Origin: an uncultured Paracoccaceae bacterium
Lineage (GTDB): Bacteria; Pseudomonadota; Alphaproteobacteria; Rhodobacterales; Rhodobacteraceae
Direction: 5' to 3'
DNA: 64,000 bases
NCBI GenBank assembly: GCA_934500835.1
Contig: CAKSTR010000009.1
Location: forward strand, 128,175 to 192,174
Part shown: positions 17,011-25,821 of the stretch, piece after piece
Layout of the letters: each line of letters starts with the position of its first letter
Position numbering within the stretch: position 1 is the first letter of the stretch
Notes under the pieces: model-generated
Told to the model about the DNA's origin: nothing
The model's database searches: none
What the model saw: only the letters and a program-made list of their open reading frames with translations
Made by a program: the position numbers and the translations under genes

Positions 17011-17262
17011 CTAGTCGGCCGCCGGTGTCAGCGCCGCGACAGCCTGCTGCAGCAGACCGACAATCTCGGCCGCCTGGGCGGAGGTGATCATCAGGGCGGC
17101 GCGGGCGCGGATCTCGTCGCCCATCTGCTCGCTGAGCGTCAGCCTGATCACGCCACCAGCCCAGGAGGCATGGGCGTGGTTGGTGTAGACCGCCGGCATG
17201 TCGAGGCTGGGTGCGGGCGACGCGATTACGGCCGGGGTGTCGGCCTTGGATTTTCTGGTCAT
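17011..17262 (-). CDS. Hypothetical phage protein (83 aa)
   Basis: Central part reads VYTNHAHASWAGGVIRLTLS and the end ITSAQAAEIVGLLQQAVAAL. This faintly resembles DUF3467-type small proteins. It lies at the end of the tail operon, 20 bp after the 60-aa gene, with AAGGAG upstream. A truncated copy of its 3' end is present at 15668-15754. Confidence 0.65.
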   Translation of the reverse strand: MTRKSKADTPAVIASPAPSLDMPAVYTNHAHASWAGGVIRLTLSEQMGDEIRARAALMITSAQAAEIVGLLQQAVAALTPAAD

Positions 17263-17282
17263 GTTGTGATCTCCTTTCTGTA

Positions 17283-17465
17283 TCAGGCCGAGAGCTTGCG
17301 CAGGATCCTGACAGAGGTGTGCAGCTGATCGAGCTGGATCAGCGCGGTCTGACGGGTCTGGCCGATGTCGATGCCGTCCACCTCCTGCGGCAAGGTCTCG
17401 ATCTCGGCGCGCAGAGCGTCGAGCGGGGCGGTGTCCAGAAGGGTGACGGGGGTCTGCTGTGCCAT
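17283..17465 (-). CDS. Hypothetical phage protein (60 aa)
   Basis: Starts at ATG with AGGAG 7 bases upstream. Contains LPQEVDGIDIGQTRQTALIQ and LHTSVRILRKLSA, a helical protein. The C-terminal two thirds is duplicated at 16668-16895. Not recognised; its place right after the tail-fibre genes suggests a tail or late accessory role. Confidence 0.65.
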   Translation of the reverse strand: MAQQTPVTLLDTAPLDALRAEIETLPQEVDGIDIGQTRQTALIQLDQLHTSVRILRKLSA

Positions 17466-17490
17466 GGATCGCTCCTGTTGCTGGCGGGGT

Positions 17491-18006
17491 TTAGAGCTGG
17501 TCGAGGGCAGCCAGCGCCGCCTCGATGTCTTCGGGGGTCTCGGCCGCGTCGATGGCGGCCAAGGTGGACATGCGCAGAGCCTCCAGTTGCGCGGCCGCCG
17601 CGCGCCAGAGCTGGCCCATGTTGAGCCAGAGTTGCGCAAGGGAGGGAGCATCCGGCGCGGTGATCCCGACCTCGGCCGAGAGCAGGGGATATTCGGCCGG
17701 ATTGGGCGCGGCATCAGCGAGCCACGCCCGCGCCTCCGCCTCCTTGGCCAGATAGATCATCTGCTGGCCCGGCAGATCGGTGATCAGCGCTGTCCTGGAC
17801 GCAGTGATGGCGCGCGCAAGCCGCCCCCGCGCCTCGGCCTTGAGCGGGTCGATGCTGATCCGTATCAGCGCTCCCTCGACGACGCGCCAGGCGGTCAGGT
17901 CACCAAGGTCCTGATCGGCCACCTCGATCCAATCGCCGGGCGGCTCGAGGTGGCCGGAGAAGGTAAAAAGCGGCCGGCCCTCGGCGTCATGATAGACTCG
18001 CATCAT
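17491..18006 (-). CDS. Tail-tip-associated protein / putative fibre chaperone
   Basis: 171-aa protein overlapping the stop of the 2027-aa central tail protein. It begins MMRVYHDAEGRPLFTFSGHL and continues with helical ALARAITASRTALITDLPGQQMIYLAKEAEARAWL. That layout is common in proteins encoded directly after fibre genes, many of which are tail-fibre assembly chaperones, but no decisive motif is visible. The role is inferred from position only. Confidence 0.55.
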   Translation of the reverse strand: MMRVYHDAEGRPLFTFSGHLEPPGDWIEVADQDLGDLTAWRVVEGALIRISIDPLKAEARGRLARAITASRTALITDLPGQQMIYLAKEAEARAWLADAAPNPAEYPLLSAEVGITAPDAPSLAQLWLNMGQLWRAAAAQLEALRMSTLAAIDAAETPEDIEAALAALDQL

Positions 18007-21000
18007 CCCCAGTTCCCCATGCTGTAGAAGGCGTAATAGACGGTGAGGCCCGCATAGGCGCTCGCATATGTCGGCGTCTGGCTGGACAGAAGCGTTACCG
18101 TGCCCGTCTCATAAGCCCGCACAGTATTGCCCGGTGAGAGCGTGACATACCCCAGCCCTACGCCGCCCGTCGCGGTATTCATGTGCAGCATCCATAGACC
18201 CGCGCCCAAGTTTGGGAACGCCCCGGCTCCGCCCGCAGCGGTAACGAAAGTTCCAGTGGCAGTGGGCGTCAGGGGCACAACGTCAGCCGGACCTTCGATA
18301 GCTCCGCTATGACTGTATTTCACATACCCATTGCCGCCTGCACCTCCACGACTATTCGCAGGCGCTGAGGTATGGGCTGCGCCACCGGCGCCAATCGTGA
18401 CCTCGATTGCAGGCGCAGCATAAGCACTTAGGTCAACTGCACCGAAGGAGTATTGCGCAGCAGCTTTTCCCGGAAGGCCTGTTGTCCAGCGGTGCTGACC
18501 TCCCGAGGTGTAGATGCTTCGTCCGCCGCCGCCGCCGGCACCCCTAGCTCCAGCACCTCCAACAACTGCAGGATAAGTTCCGGAACGGAAGTCGGTAGAT
18601 CCGCCAGCGCCATACGCCGAGTTCTCCCCATTGGCTCCGACCCAAGACGATGGGTAGGAGGCCGGAGCGCCAGGGAACGTAAAAGTTTCTTTCAGCGTGG
18701 TCCCGTCATACACTTTGACGACGGTGTCTCCACCAGGATTGCCGTTCCACCGGACAACGTCGGCTGCTTGAAGGGTTGGTTGGAGAACGCCTTGTCCTGC
18801 AGCACCCCCTCCCACACCTTCGATGTAGAGCTGCTTGATACCCAAGGGCAGTGATGTCTTCACCGTGGAGACCGTAACTTCCTGGGTGACAACCGGGCTG
18901 GTCGTCGCAACCGAGAACTTGGCATTGCGCAGCTGCAAGCCTGAGGACTCAGTCAGCTTGATAGATTGCTGCAGACCGGACCCCGAGATTCGAGACGCTG
19001 CAAAGCTGAAGCCGCCCGTATCACGTCCAAAGAAGATACCCGGAGTAACAGAGTCCCCATTGGTCTTTCCGTGAGACAGCGATCCTCCAGGCAGGATCGT
19101 CAGCATCCTGTCGATGTCGAGGTATTCGGCCCTGATCCGGCCCCCGTTCAGGAAGGCGACGTTGAGCAACTCGATGCCGACCGTGCCGACCATGAGGATG
19201 TTGTCCGCAACCAGTCGTGCCAAAGAAGCGGGGCTGCCCAGCGGATCAGTCAGCGCCACCAGCTCCAGTTCTGCCCCGGCAGATCCAGCAACGGCCCGGA
19301 ACCCGACGACGGCGCTCTGCACGCCCTGGAAGTCCACCGCTGCGCGCTGCCACATCTCGGTGGTGGAGCCGGCCAGCACCTCTTCAAAGTCCAGCCGGTG
19401 GATGCGGACCTTCAGGGGCGCACGAGTTCCCCCTAGAACATTGGTGTGGCCGTAATAATCGACCCTGAAATTGGTCGCCGAACCAGGCACCGCCGAAGCT
19501 GGCCGATCGGCATAGACCCCGACGGTCTGCACGACACCGGGCGTCGGATTGATCAAGTCCTTGAGTGCGCGGTCCACAACTCGGCTGGCAGTATCGACCC
19601 ACAACGCCCGCAGAATAGCCCCGCTGGCGGCAAGGTCGCCCGAGACATATTCGATCTCCATCCTGATCAGCACCGCCTTGGGCGACAGCGAGCAATCAAG
19701 GCCGTGGTTGGTTTTGCCGATGTATATCGTAGGCCCGTTGTAGGCTGCGTCGGACGCATCGACCTCAAGGGCGTTGATGTAGCGCACGCCGCTTGTGACC
19801 TTGGCGACAGTGCCGCCAGCGGGGGCGACGCCAACATTGGCGGGATAGGTGGCGGTCCAGGCGTTGAACACCGGGTTTTTGCTGACCCCGCCGCTCATCA
19901 GCCGGGCGGCGGTGTTGCGATAGTCCAGCGCCTGCGCCGCATAATCCCCGGCCTGTCCCGCACTAGTGCTGGCGAGCGCAGCACTACCGGCGGCTGCCGT
20001 GGCATGGGTGCCAGCAGTGGTCGCCGAACTGGCCGCAGCCCCGGCCTGGATCGCAGCTGTATTGGCCGATCCCGCAGCACTGGTCGCGCTGTTTGCGGCC
20101 TGTCCAGCCGATGTGCTGGCATTGCCTGCCTGCGTCGCCGCCGTGGTGGCACTCGTAGCTGCGGCTGTAGCAGACGCCCCGGCTGCGGACTGGGCGGCAG
20201 TTGCGGCAGTAGCGCTGGTGGCAGCGGCGCTGGCAGCATCCGTCGCCGCCGCCTGCGCCGTGACGTCTTCAATCCTGACACGGCTGACCTGGATCACAGG
20301 CCCGGCAACGCCCATTTGTGGAGCGGCGCACCATGTGAACCATGCGAAATATGGGTCTGCCCCGGGATAGACCCCTTCCAGCACAAAATCCTGCCATGTG
20401 TTGGGCGCGGCGAAGGTGCCGATAAAGGTAGATACGAAGTCGGTCCCGGACGCCCACGCCGCAGTCACACGGCGCATGGTCAGCCGCAGCGCAGTCTCGC
20501 TGCCCCCGGCAAAAGGTCCGACATGGCGCGCCCTGACCGATAGACGATACTTCCGCCCCACAACCGCCGGGACATAACCCACCCCGGAAATGATGGCGTT
20601 GGTCGCCAACGGAGCCGCGACCTGTGCTATCCTCCCTTCGGTGGCATCGGTGACGAAAGATACCGATGCCGACAGCGCACCGCGCGCCGTGGGCGCACCG
20701 CCAAGCTGGCCGGTCCAGAACCGGCCATCCTCAGCAAAATCGCTGGGATAAGACCATGCCACGACCCGTGCGGCCGTGGAGGCCGAGGTGGCGGCGCTGT
20801 TCGCACTGTTGCCGGCGGTGGTCGCCGAAGTCGCGGCTTGGCTCGCCGATGTGCTGGCCTGACCGGCAGAGGTGCTGGCGGCCGTCGCGCTGGCCGCCGC
20901 AGCGGTGGCGCTGTTGCCGGCTTCGGTCGCCTTGGTGCCTGCCGTCGATGCGGAACCAGCCGCAGCGGTTGCACTGTTACCGGCATTGCCCGCTTGGGCC

Positions 21001-24000
21001 GCAGCCACACCCGCCTGTGTCGTAGCGGTGCTGGCGCTCCCCGCCGCGTTGCTCTCACTGGTGGCGGCATTGGTGGCATAGGTCTGTGCCTGTCCACGGG
21101 CCGTCTGCGCAAGTATGCGGTCCGCCTGCGATGCGCTGGCGCTGGTAGCCGCATTAGTCTCCGAGACAGCAGCGGCCGAGGCCGAGGTCGCCGAGGCGCT
21201 GGCCGAACTGGCGGCGCTGGTGCTTTCGGTGATGTCCTCGATCTTGACGCGGCTGATCTGGATGGTGGGACCGGCGGCTCCGAACCCGGCAGCGTTGATC
21301 CAGGCAAACGGCAACAGGTGGGGGTTTGGCCCCGAGAACACTACCTCATGGACGAAGGTTTTCCAGCTATTGGTGGCAGCGAAGGCGGCACTCAGCGTGG
21401 TCAAGTGCAAGCCGGCGCTGTAGTCAGCCGGTATCCCCCAAAACGCCAGCCGGAGTGCATCGGTTTGAGACCCGCCACTGAATGCGCCGACATGCCTCGC
21501 CCGCACGGTCAGCCGGTATCTGCGCCCCACCATGGCGGCGACGTAGCTGATCGGGGCGATATGGACGTTGCTTGACTGCGGCGCAGCCACTTGCGCAACC
21601 CTACCTTCGGTAGCGTCCGTGACAAACGTGACGGCTGGCAGCAGGTTGCCGCGAGACCCGGGAGCGCCGGAGATGATCTGAGTCCAGAACTGTCCGTCCC
21701 GCCTGAAATCCGATGGCAGCAGGTCGGCAGCGGTCAGCTTCGCCTCGACCACATTGGCCGCAGCAGCAGTCGCGCTGTCCCCGGCCTCGGCGGCCTTCGT
21801 GCTGGCCGTCGATGCAGAACCAGCCGCAGCGCTAGCGCTGTTACCGGCGTTAGTGGCATAGGTCTGCGCTTGCGTGCGCGCAGTTTCAGCTGCCGTCTTT
21901 GCTGCCTCACTGGCGGCCTTGGCCGTCGCCGAATCCGCCGCACTGGCAGCCGCGGCGGTTTTGCTGGACAGCGCAAGCGCCGCGGCTGCGTCGGCCGCAT
22001 CCCGCGCGTCCGTCGAGGCGACGGCCGCAGCCTGTGCAAGTCCTCTCGCCGTCTCTGCGGCCGTCCGGGCCGCCACCGCCGCGGCCCTCGCCGCCTCAGC
22101 CAGAGCGGCCGCGGCGAGGGTGTCCTCCATGGTTCCGGCAACATCGGGCGCCAGATCATCAAGCCCGATGCGAATGTCGGGGGTGATGACGGGCGTCCAG
22201 GCGGTCCAGGAGACTGCCCGGTCGACCAGCAACTGAGCACGGATCTCGTAAGCCGTGGCCGGCAGGATGCCGCCGACCAGCCGCACCCGTCCATCCGAGA
22301 ACCGGCCATGGGTGCCGGGCTCCCCGTCACCCGCACTGCCGGCGAGGCGCAACTGCCAGCCGATGCCACGAGCATCCGTCGCGCCGGCAGGGTCCCAGCT
22401 GAGAGCAATCGCCGAACGGCGGGCCTGTGAACCGGCATCGATCACTGTCGCGGCCGTCACCGCGAATCCGGGCACCGATTGCGGCGCGGGCGGGGTGGTG
22501 ACGGCAGGTGCGGGCGGCGAGGGGATCAGGCTGCCGGGCGCCCAGGCAAAATCGTCGCCGTCGACCTCGCGCAGGGCCAAGCCCTGGCGCAGGGTCATCA
22601 GGCTGTCCATCATTGTCCGGACTTCGAAGAGCTTGGCTGTGTAGCCGTAGCGCGTCGAGGTCCAGCCGATCGTGTCCAGCGGCGACAGCACGGCCGCCTC
22701 GGGCGGCAGCACATGGCGGTGCCGCCGGAAACGGCGATGATCCGCGATCTGCGCGGCCATGATGCGCTGGACCTGCTCGCCCCAGCTGCAGGCCGGCAAC
22801 TCAAGTTCCGCGACCAGGCGCCGGCCGCCGTCCTCGGTCTCCCAGGCCGCGTTGTAGCGCGGCGGGGCGTCCTTGGATTCCCACAGGCTTTCGGGCTCGG
22901 GATAGCTCGCGGCGATGCCGTTGAACGTATCGAGCAGAGACGGGAACGGATCCTGCTCCTGTTCCTGACTGGTCAGGATATCGTCATCGGTGATGAAGAT
23001 TGCAGGCAGCCGCGGCGCCCCGATGCGGATATCCCAATAACCTCCGATCTCGGCCATCTCGCCACAGCAGGCCTTCAGCAGCTCTGCCACCACCGCAAGC
23101 GGCTCGTCATCCAGCGCGACTTCCATACCCGCCCGAAACTGCGGCACGGAGCCGGCGGCGCCATCATCAATCGGCAGATCGCAGGCATTCATCGCCGCGA
23201 ACCAGGCGCCGGCCGGCAGATCTTCGGCATCGTATCCGCCGCCCCAGATCAGGTCGGGGGCGATCTCGATGCCGCGCATGATGTTCCAGATCATGACCGC
23301 GTTGTTGGTGGACTGGGTCCAGGTCGATTTGTCGGCCCACCGCTGAGGCCCGGAGCCGCCGGCGGTGCTGTCCTTGCGCGGATCGTAGAGAGGAATGCCC
23401 AGGACCTCGAACCGCACTGACGGCAGGCCGTTGAAATGCTCGCGGCTGAAGCGGAAGAGGCACTTTGCCCAGCAAAGGCCGCTACCGACCATGTCCGCAG
23501 CCCAGGGCCTGTCAGGATCCGATCCAAACGCGGCAAGCATGTCAGCGTCGGCCGCGGTCTGGGCCCCGTTGAGATAGTCGACCTGCGCGATGCCGGGGAA
23601 ATCCCCCTCGGTGTACCGCCCCCAACTGGAATGCGGGACGGCCGCCAGGGGCACATAACGGTCATTGATGATGATCCGCTGCAGGCTGCATCCCGGAATC
23701 ACCGATAGTGCCACCGGGTAGACCAGATAGGAGCGCGGGGTTGAGCCGACCGCACCCCAGGAGTTGGGCGGCGCGATCAGCTGCCCGCCGGTCGCGTAGC
23801 GGCCAAGGATGAAACGCAAAGGCGATGTGCCGCCGGTCTGGGTCGCTTCGGTCTTGATGCCTGCGGCCTGCGGCTTCTTCTTCAGCGCCATCTGAAGGCG
23901 GCTGAGTGCGGCGCTGGCGATGGTGTTGACCAGGAAGCCAGCCAGGGAGGCGGAGAAGGCCGCACCGAATCCGACCGAGGTGAAGAAGCCGGTCAGGGCG

Positions 24001-24086
24001 GTGACCAGCGGCGCAGCATCTGCCGGCCCGGCCAGCAGACAAGTCAGCACGGTCACGAAGAGCGCGAGAGGGAAGACGGGCCGCAT
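18003..24086 (-). CDS. Central tail protein / host-specificity protein (gpJ-like)
   Basis: 2027 aa, the largest phage gene; start ATG at 24086 overlaps the previous stop. Domains in order: a hydrophobic N-terminus (FPLALFVTVLTCLLAG), then a tip-attachment region (about 30-500), an FnIII-like segment (about 530-640), and long Ala/Ser/Thr-rich coiled repeats. Interspersed are two copies of a roughly 185-aa globular module (first starting SDFRRDGQFWTQ, second SDFAEDGRFWTG, each ending IQISRVKIEDIT or IQVSRVRIEDVT). A third repeat block, another beta-rich region and a Gly-rich C-terminal tip follow. This is the receptor-binding tail tip of a siphovirus tail. Confidence 0.85.
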   Translation of the reverse strand: MRPVFPLALFVTVLTCLLAGPADAAPLVTALTGFFTSVGFGAAFSASLAGFLVNTIASAALSRLQMALKKKPQAAGIKTEATQTGGTSPLRFILGRYATGGQLIAPPNSWGAVGSTPRSYLVYPVALSVIPGCSLQRIIINDRYVPLAAVPHSSWGRYTEGDFPGIAQVDYLNGAQTAADADMLAAFGSDPDRPWAADMVGSGLCWAKCLFRFSREHFNGLPSVRFEVLGIPLYDPRKDSTAGGSGPQRWADKSTWTQSTNNAVMIWNIMRGIEIAPDLIWGGGYDAEDLPAGAWFAAMNACDLPIDDGAAGSVPQFRAGMEVALDDEPLAVVAELLKACCGEMAEIGGYWDIRIGAPRLPAIFITDDDILTSQEQEQDPFPSLLDTFNGIAASYPEPESLWESKDAPPRYNAAWETEDGGRRLVAELELPACSWGEQVQRIMAAQIADHRRFRRHRHVLPPEAAVLSPLDTIGWTSTRYGYTAKLFEVRTMMDSLMTLRQGLALREVDGDDFAWAPGSLIPSPPAPAVTTPPAPQSVPGFAVTAATVIDAGSQARRSAIALSWDPAGATDARGIGWQLRLAGSAGDGEPGTHGRFSDGRVRLVGGILPATAYEIRAQLLVDRAVSWTAWTPVITPDIRIGLDDLAPDVAGTMEDTLAAAALAEAARAAAVAARTAAETARGLAQAAAVASTDARDAADAAAALALSSKTAAAASAADSATAKAASEAAKTAAETARTQAQTYATNAGNSASAAAGSASTASTKAAEAGDSATAAAANVVEAKLTAADLLPSDFRRDGQFWTQIISGAPGSRGNLLPAVTFVTDATEGRVAQVAAPQSSNVHIAPISYVAAMVGRRYRLTVRARHVGAFSGGSQTDALRLAFWGIPADYSAGLHLTTLSAAFAATNSWKTFVHEVVFSGPNPHLLPFAWINAAGFGAAGPTIQISRVKIEDITESTSAASSASASATSASAAAVSETNAATSASASQADRILAQTARGQAQTYATNAATSESNAAGSASTATTQAGVAAAQAGNAGNSATAAAGSASTAGTKATEAGNSATAAAASATAASTSAGQASTSASQAATSATTAGNSANSAATSASTAARVVAWSYPSDFAEDGRFWTGQLGGAPTARGALSASVSFVTDATEGRIAQVAAPLATNAIISGVGYVPAVVGRKYRLSVRARHVGPFAGGSETALRLTMRRVTAAWASGTDFVSTFIGTFAAPNTWQDFVLEGVYPGADPYFAWFTWCAAPQMGVAGPVIQVSRVRIEDVTAQAAATDAASAAATSATAATAAQSAAGASATAAATSATTAATQAGNASTSAGQAANSATSAAGSANTAAIQAGAAASSATTAGTHATAAAGSAALASTSAGQAGDYAAQALDYRNTAARLMSGGVSKNPVFNAWTATYPANVGVAPAGGTVAKVTSGVRYINALEVDASDAAYNGPTIYIGKTNHGLDCSLSPKAVLIRMEIEYVSGDLAASGAILRALWVDTASRVVDRALKDLINPTPGVVQTVGVYADRPASAVPGSATNFRVDYYGHTNVLGGTRAPLKVRIHRLDFEEVLAGSTTEMWQRAAVDFQGVQSAVVGFRAVAGSAGAELELVALTDPLGSPASLARLVADNILMVGTVGIELLNVAFLNGGRIRAEYLDIDRMLTILPGGSLSHGKTNGDSVTPGIFFGRDTGGFSFAASRISGSGLQQSIKLTESSGLQLRNAKFSVATTSPVVTQEVTVSTVKTSLPLGIKQLYIEGVGGGAAGQGVLQPTLQAADVVRWNGNPGGDTVVKVYDGTTLKETFTFPGAPASYPSSWVGANGENSAYGAGGSTDFRSGTYPAVVGGAGARGAGGGGGRSIYTSGGQHRWTTGLPGKAAAQYSFGAVDLSAYAAPAIEVTIGAGGAAHTSAPANSRGGAGGNGYVKYSHSGAIEGPADVVPLTPTATGTFVTAAGGAGAFPNLGAGLWMLHMNTATGGVGLGYVTLSPGNTVRAYETGTVTLLSSQTPTYASAYAGLTVYYAFYSMGNWG

Positions 24087-24496
24087 CACAGCCTCCATGC
24101 CCTGACCGCTGCGGTCAGCGGCAGGGTGCCGAGGCCGCGCGGCGTCAGCACATGAAGATGCGGCCCACCGCAGCCGCCCATTGCAAGATCACGGTCGCCA
24201 TCCTGGACCGCGACCAGATCGCCAAGGGTCGCGGCCAGGGGCGGGCATTCGGTCAGGCCCTGGGTCGCGGCCGCGATGTGATCGGTCCAGCCCTGTGCTG
24301 CGAGAAGGTCAAAGCCCTCTTCAAGGGTCGTATAAACCCCCCTGAAATCCCCCAGCAGATCCACGCCGGTGACCGCCTGACGCCAGTCGGCGGCAAAGGT
24401 CACACAATCATGGCTGCCCGGGTGCCAGGGCGTCCGCGCGATCGAGGCGAGGTAGGTTGCCAGCCGGCTGTGCCAATTCTCCAGCCGCAGCATCAC
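24086..24496 (-). CDS. DUF6950-like tail protein (possible NlpC/P60-type peptidase)
   Basis: 136 aa. The motif TPWHPGSHDCVTFAADWRQAVTG has the Cys context (HDC) of NlpC/P60-like tail peptidases and the DUF6950 family. A later His (GGPHLHVLT) could be part of the catalytic set. It lies between the distal tail protein and the central tail protein, where many siphoviruses and gene transfer agents encode a peptidoglycan hydrolase. Catalytic activity is an inference. Confidence 0.65.
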   Translation of the reverse strand: MMLRLENWHSRLATYLASIARTPWHPGSHDCVTFAADWRQAVTGVDLLGDFRGVYTTLEEGFDLLAAQGWTDHIAAATQGLTECPPLAATLGDLVAVQDGDRDLAMGGCGGPHLHVLTPRGLGTLPLTAAVRAWRL

Positions 24497-25161
24497 CCGC
24501 GCCCTCCGAGCAAGGGGCCGATCACGCCAGCGTTGGTACCTGTGCCGGCGCTGGAATACTTCTGCTCACCCCAATAGATCGGAACCTTTCCCGACACGTC
24601 GGCATAGCGGAACATGCGGTCCCCGCCCTTCAGGGCCTGCCATTGTGCGTCGGAGTATTTGGCCGGGCTGCCCTTGGTCAGCGCCAGCGCGGCCGAGGCC
24701 ACGGAAATGGTGATGCGGCCAGGGTTCAACCCCTTGGCGGGCGTCACCCGGGGGGCGCCGTCGATCCAGCCCTTCCAGATCCGATGCGGGGCCGCGACGG
24801 GCCGGTGCGTCAGGGGATCGGTCAGCACCCGATGCACCTCGATCTTCACGAGGCGCACATCAAAGCCGAGGGTGGCATTGACCACCTCGGGGGCAGCTGT
24901 CGAGAGCCAGATCCCGATGCGGCGCACCGACAGGCCAGCTTCCCAGGTCGGATCGTCCATACCCAGAAGGCCGCCCGCCCCGAAATACGCCCGGGTGACG
25001 CCGGCGATGGTGAAGGCTTCGTCCTGTTCCCCGTTCCAGAACCCGGTCGGCGACGCTTCGCCCGTGGCGCGGTTGCGCGCATGGATCCATACGAGCAGGC
25101 GCGGGCGGACGCCGGCGCGGGCCTGAAGGTGGCTGATTTCGGCGGGGTCGTAGCTGCGCAT
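24493..25161 (-). CDS. Phage tail protein, distal-tail region
   Basis: 222-aa protein. Contains LLVWIHARNRATGEASPTGFWNGEQDEAF near the N-terminus and EVHRVLTDPLTHRPVAAP, VTISVASAALAL-type strands in the middle. The layout is that of DUF2163-like or tail-hub proteins that sit between the distal tail protein and the tip protein. The stop overlaps the next start by 4 bp. Assigned mainly from position and beta-rich character. Confidence 0.6.
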   Translation of the reverse strand: MRSYDPAEISHLQARAGVRPRLLVWIHARNRATGEASPTGFWNGEQDEAFTIAGVTRAYFGAGGLLGMDDPTWEAGLSVRRIGIWLSTAAPEVVNATLGFDVRLVKIEVHRVLTDPLTHRPVAAPHRIWKGWIDGAPRVTPAKGLNPGRITISVASAALALTKGSPAKYSDAQWQALKGGDRMFRYADVSGKVPIYWGEQKYSSAGTGTNAGVIGPLLGGRG

Positions 25162-25164
25162 CGT

Positions 25165-25821
25165 CTACCTCAGCGACTGGACCCAGCTCATGCTGGCGTC
25201 CTGGGTGATGACATCTTGCGAGGTGCCGGACCGGGCCCCGCCGCGCAGCACGGCCTTGCAGCGAGGCCAGACCAGCTGCACCGCCGCATTGACGGCTGCG
25301 CCCGGCCGAAGGGGCGGCGAGACCTCGACCAGGCCGGTCGTCCCCGCGCCGTTGGCTACGACGCCCGCAACCAGCTCATGCAGCGCATAGCGCGTGGGGC
25401 CGGCACCATAGGCAAAGCTGAAGCGGTCGCCGCGAGAAAGCACATAGCCGGCGGGCAGGCCTTTGAAGCCCAACTCGCGCGCGCTGGCACCAAGTGAGCC
25501 GATCTGGACGTTGGCAGCCCCCAGAGTGGTTCCCAAGGGATCCAGACGAGGCCAGGGCCGGCGCGGATCGGCCACGAAGAAGGACGCTCCGGGACGCCGC
25601 AGGATGTTGAGCAGAGGCTCGATGTCGATCGCCTCGTCCCAAGACATGGCCGACAGATCCAGCTGCCCCTGCCAGAGGGCAGCGCCCAGGTCGGCCTTGA
25701 GGATCTCGCCGCCGGCCGTCTCGTCCAGCTCGACCGCCTCGTAGGGCTCGAAGGTCAGCGATTCGACCGGGAGCAGATCGAAGAACTGGGCCAGCGACAG
25801 GGGGAAGGTCAGAACAGCCAT
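25165..25821 (-). CDS. Distal tail-like protein
   Basis: 218-aa beta-rich protein (MAVLTFPLSLAQFFDLLPVE..., then LVWPRCKAVLRGG near the end). It follows the tape-measure gene directly (stop/start overlap at 25821), where distal tail proteins of siphoviruses are encoded. No enzymatic motif. Function by synteny. Confidence 0.6.
   Translation of the reverse strand: MAVLTFPLSLAQFFDLLPVESLTFEPYEAVELDETAGGEILKADLGAALWQGQLDLSAMSWDEAIDIEPLLNILRRPGASFFVADPRRPWPRLDPLGTTLGAANVQIGSLGASARELGFKGLPAGYVLSRGDRFSFAYGAGPTRYALHELVAGVVANGAGTTGLVEVSPPLRPGAAVNAAVQLVWPRCKAVLRGGARSGTSQDVITQDASMSWVQSLR

Noticed and set aside
19446..22430. Several + strand frames opposite the central tail protein, including Ala-rich ones
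   Set aside because: Antisense of Ala/Ser/Thr repeats yields long open Arg/Gly/Ala frames; no ribosome sites or motifs.
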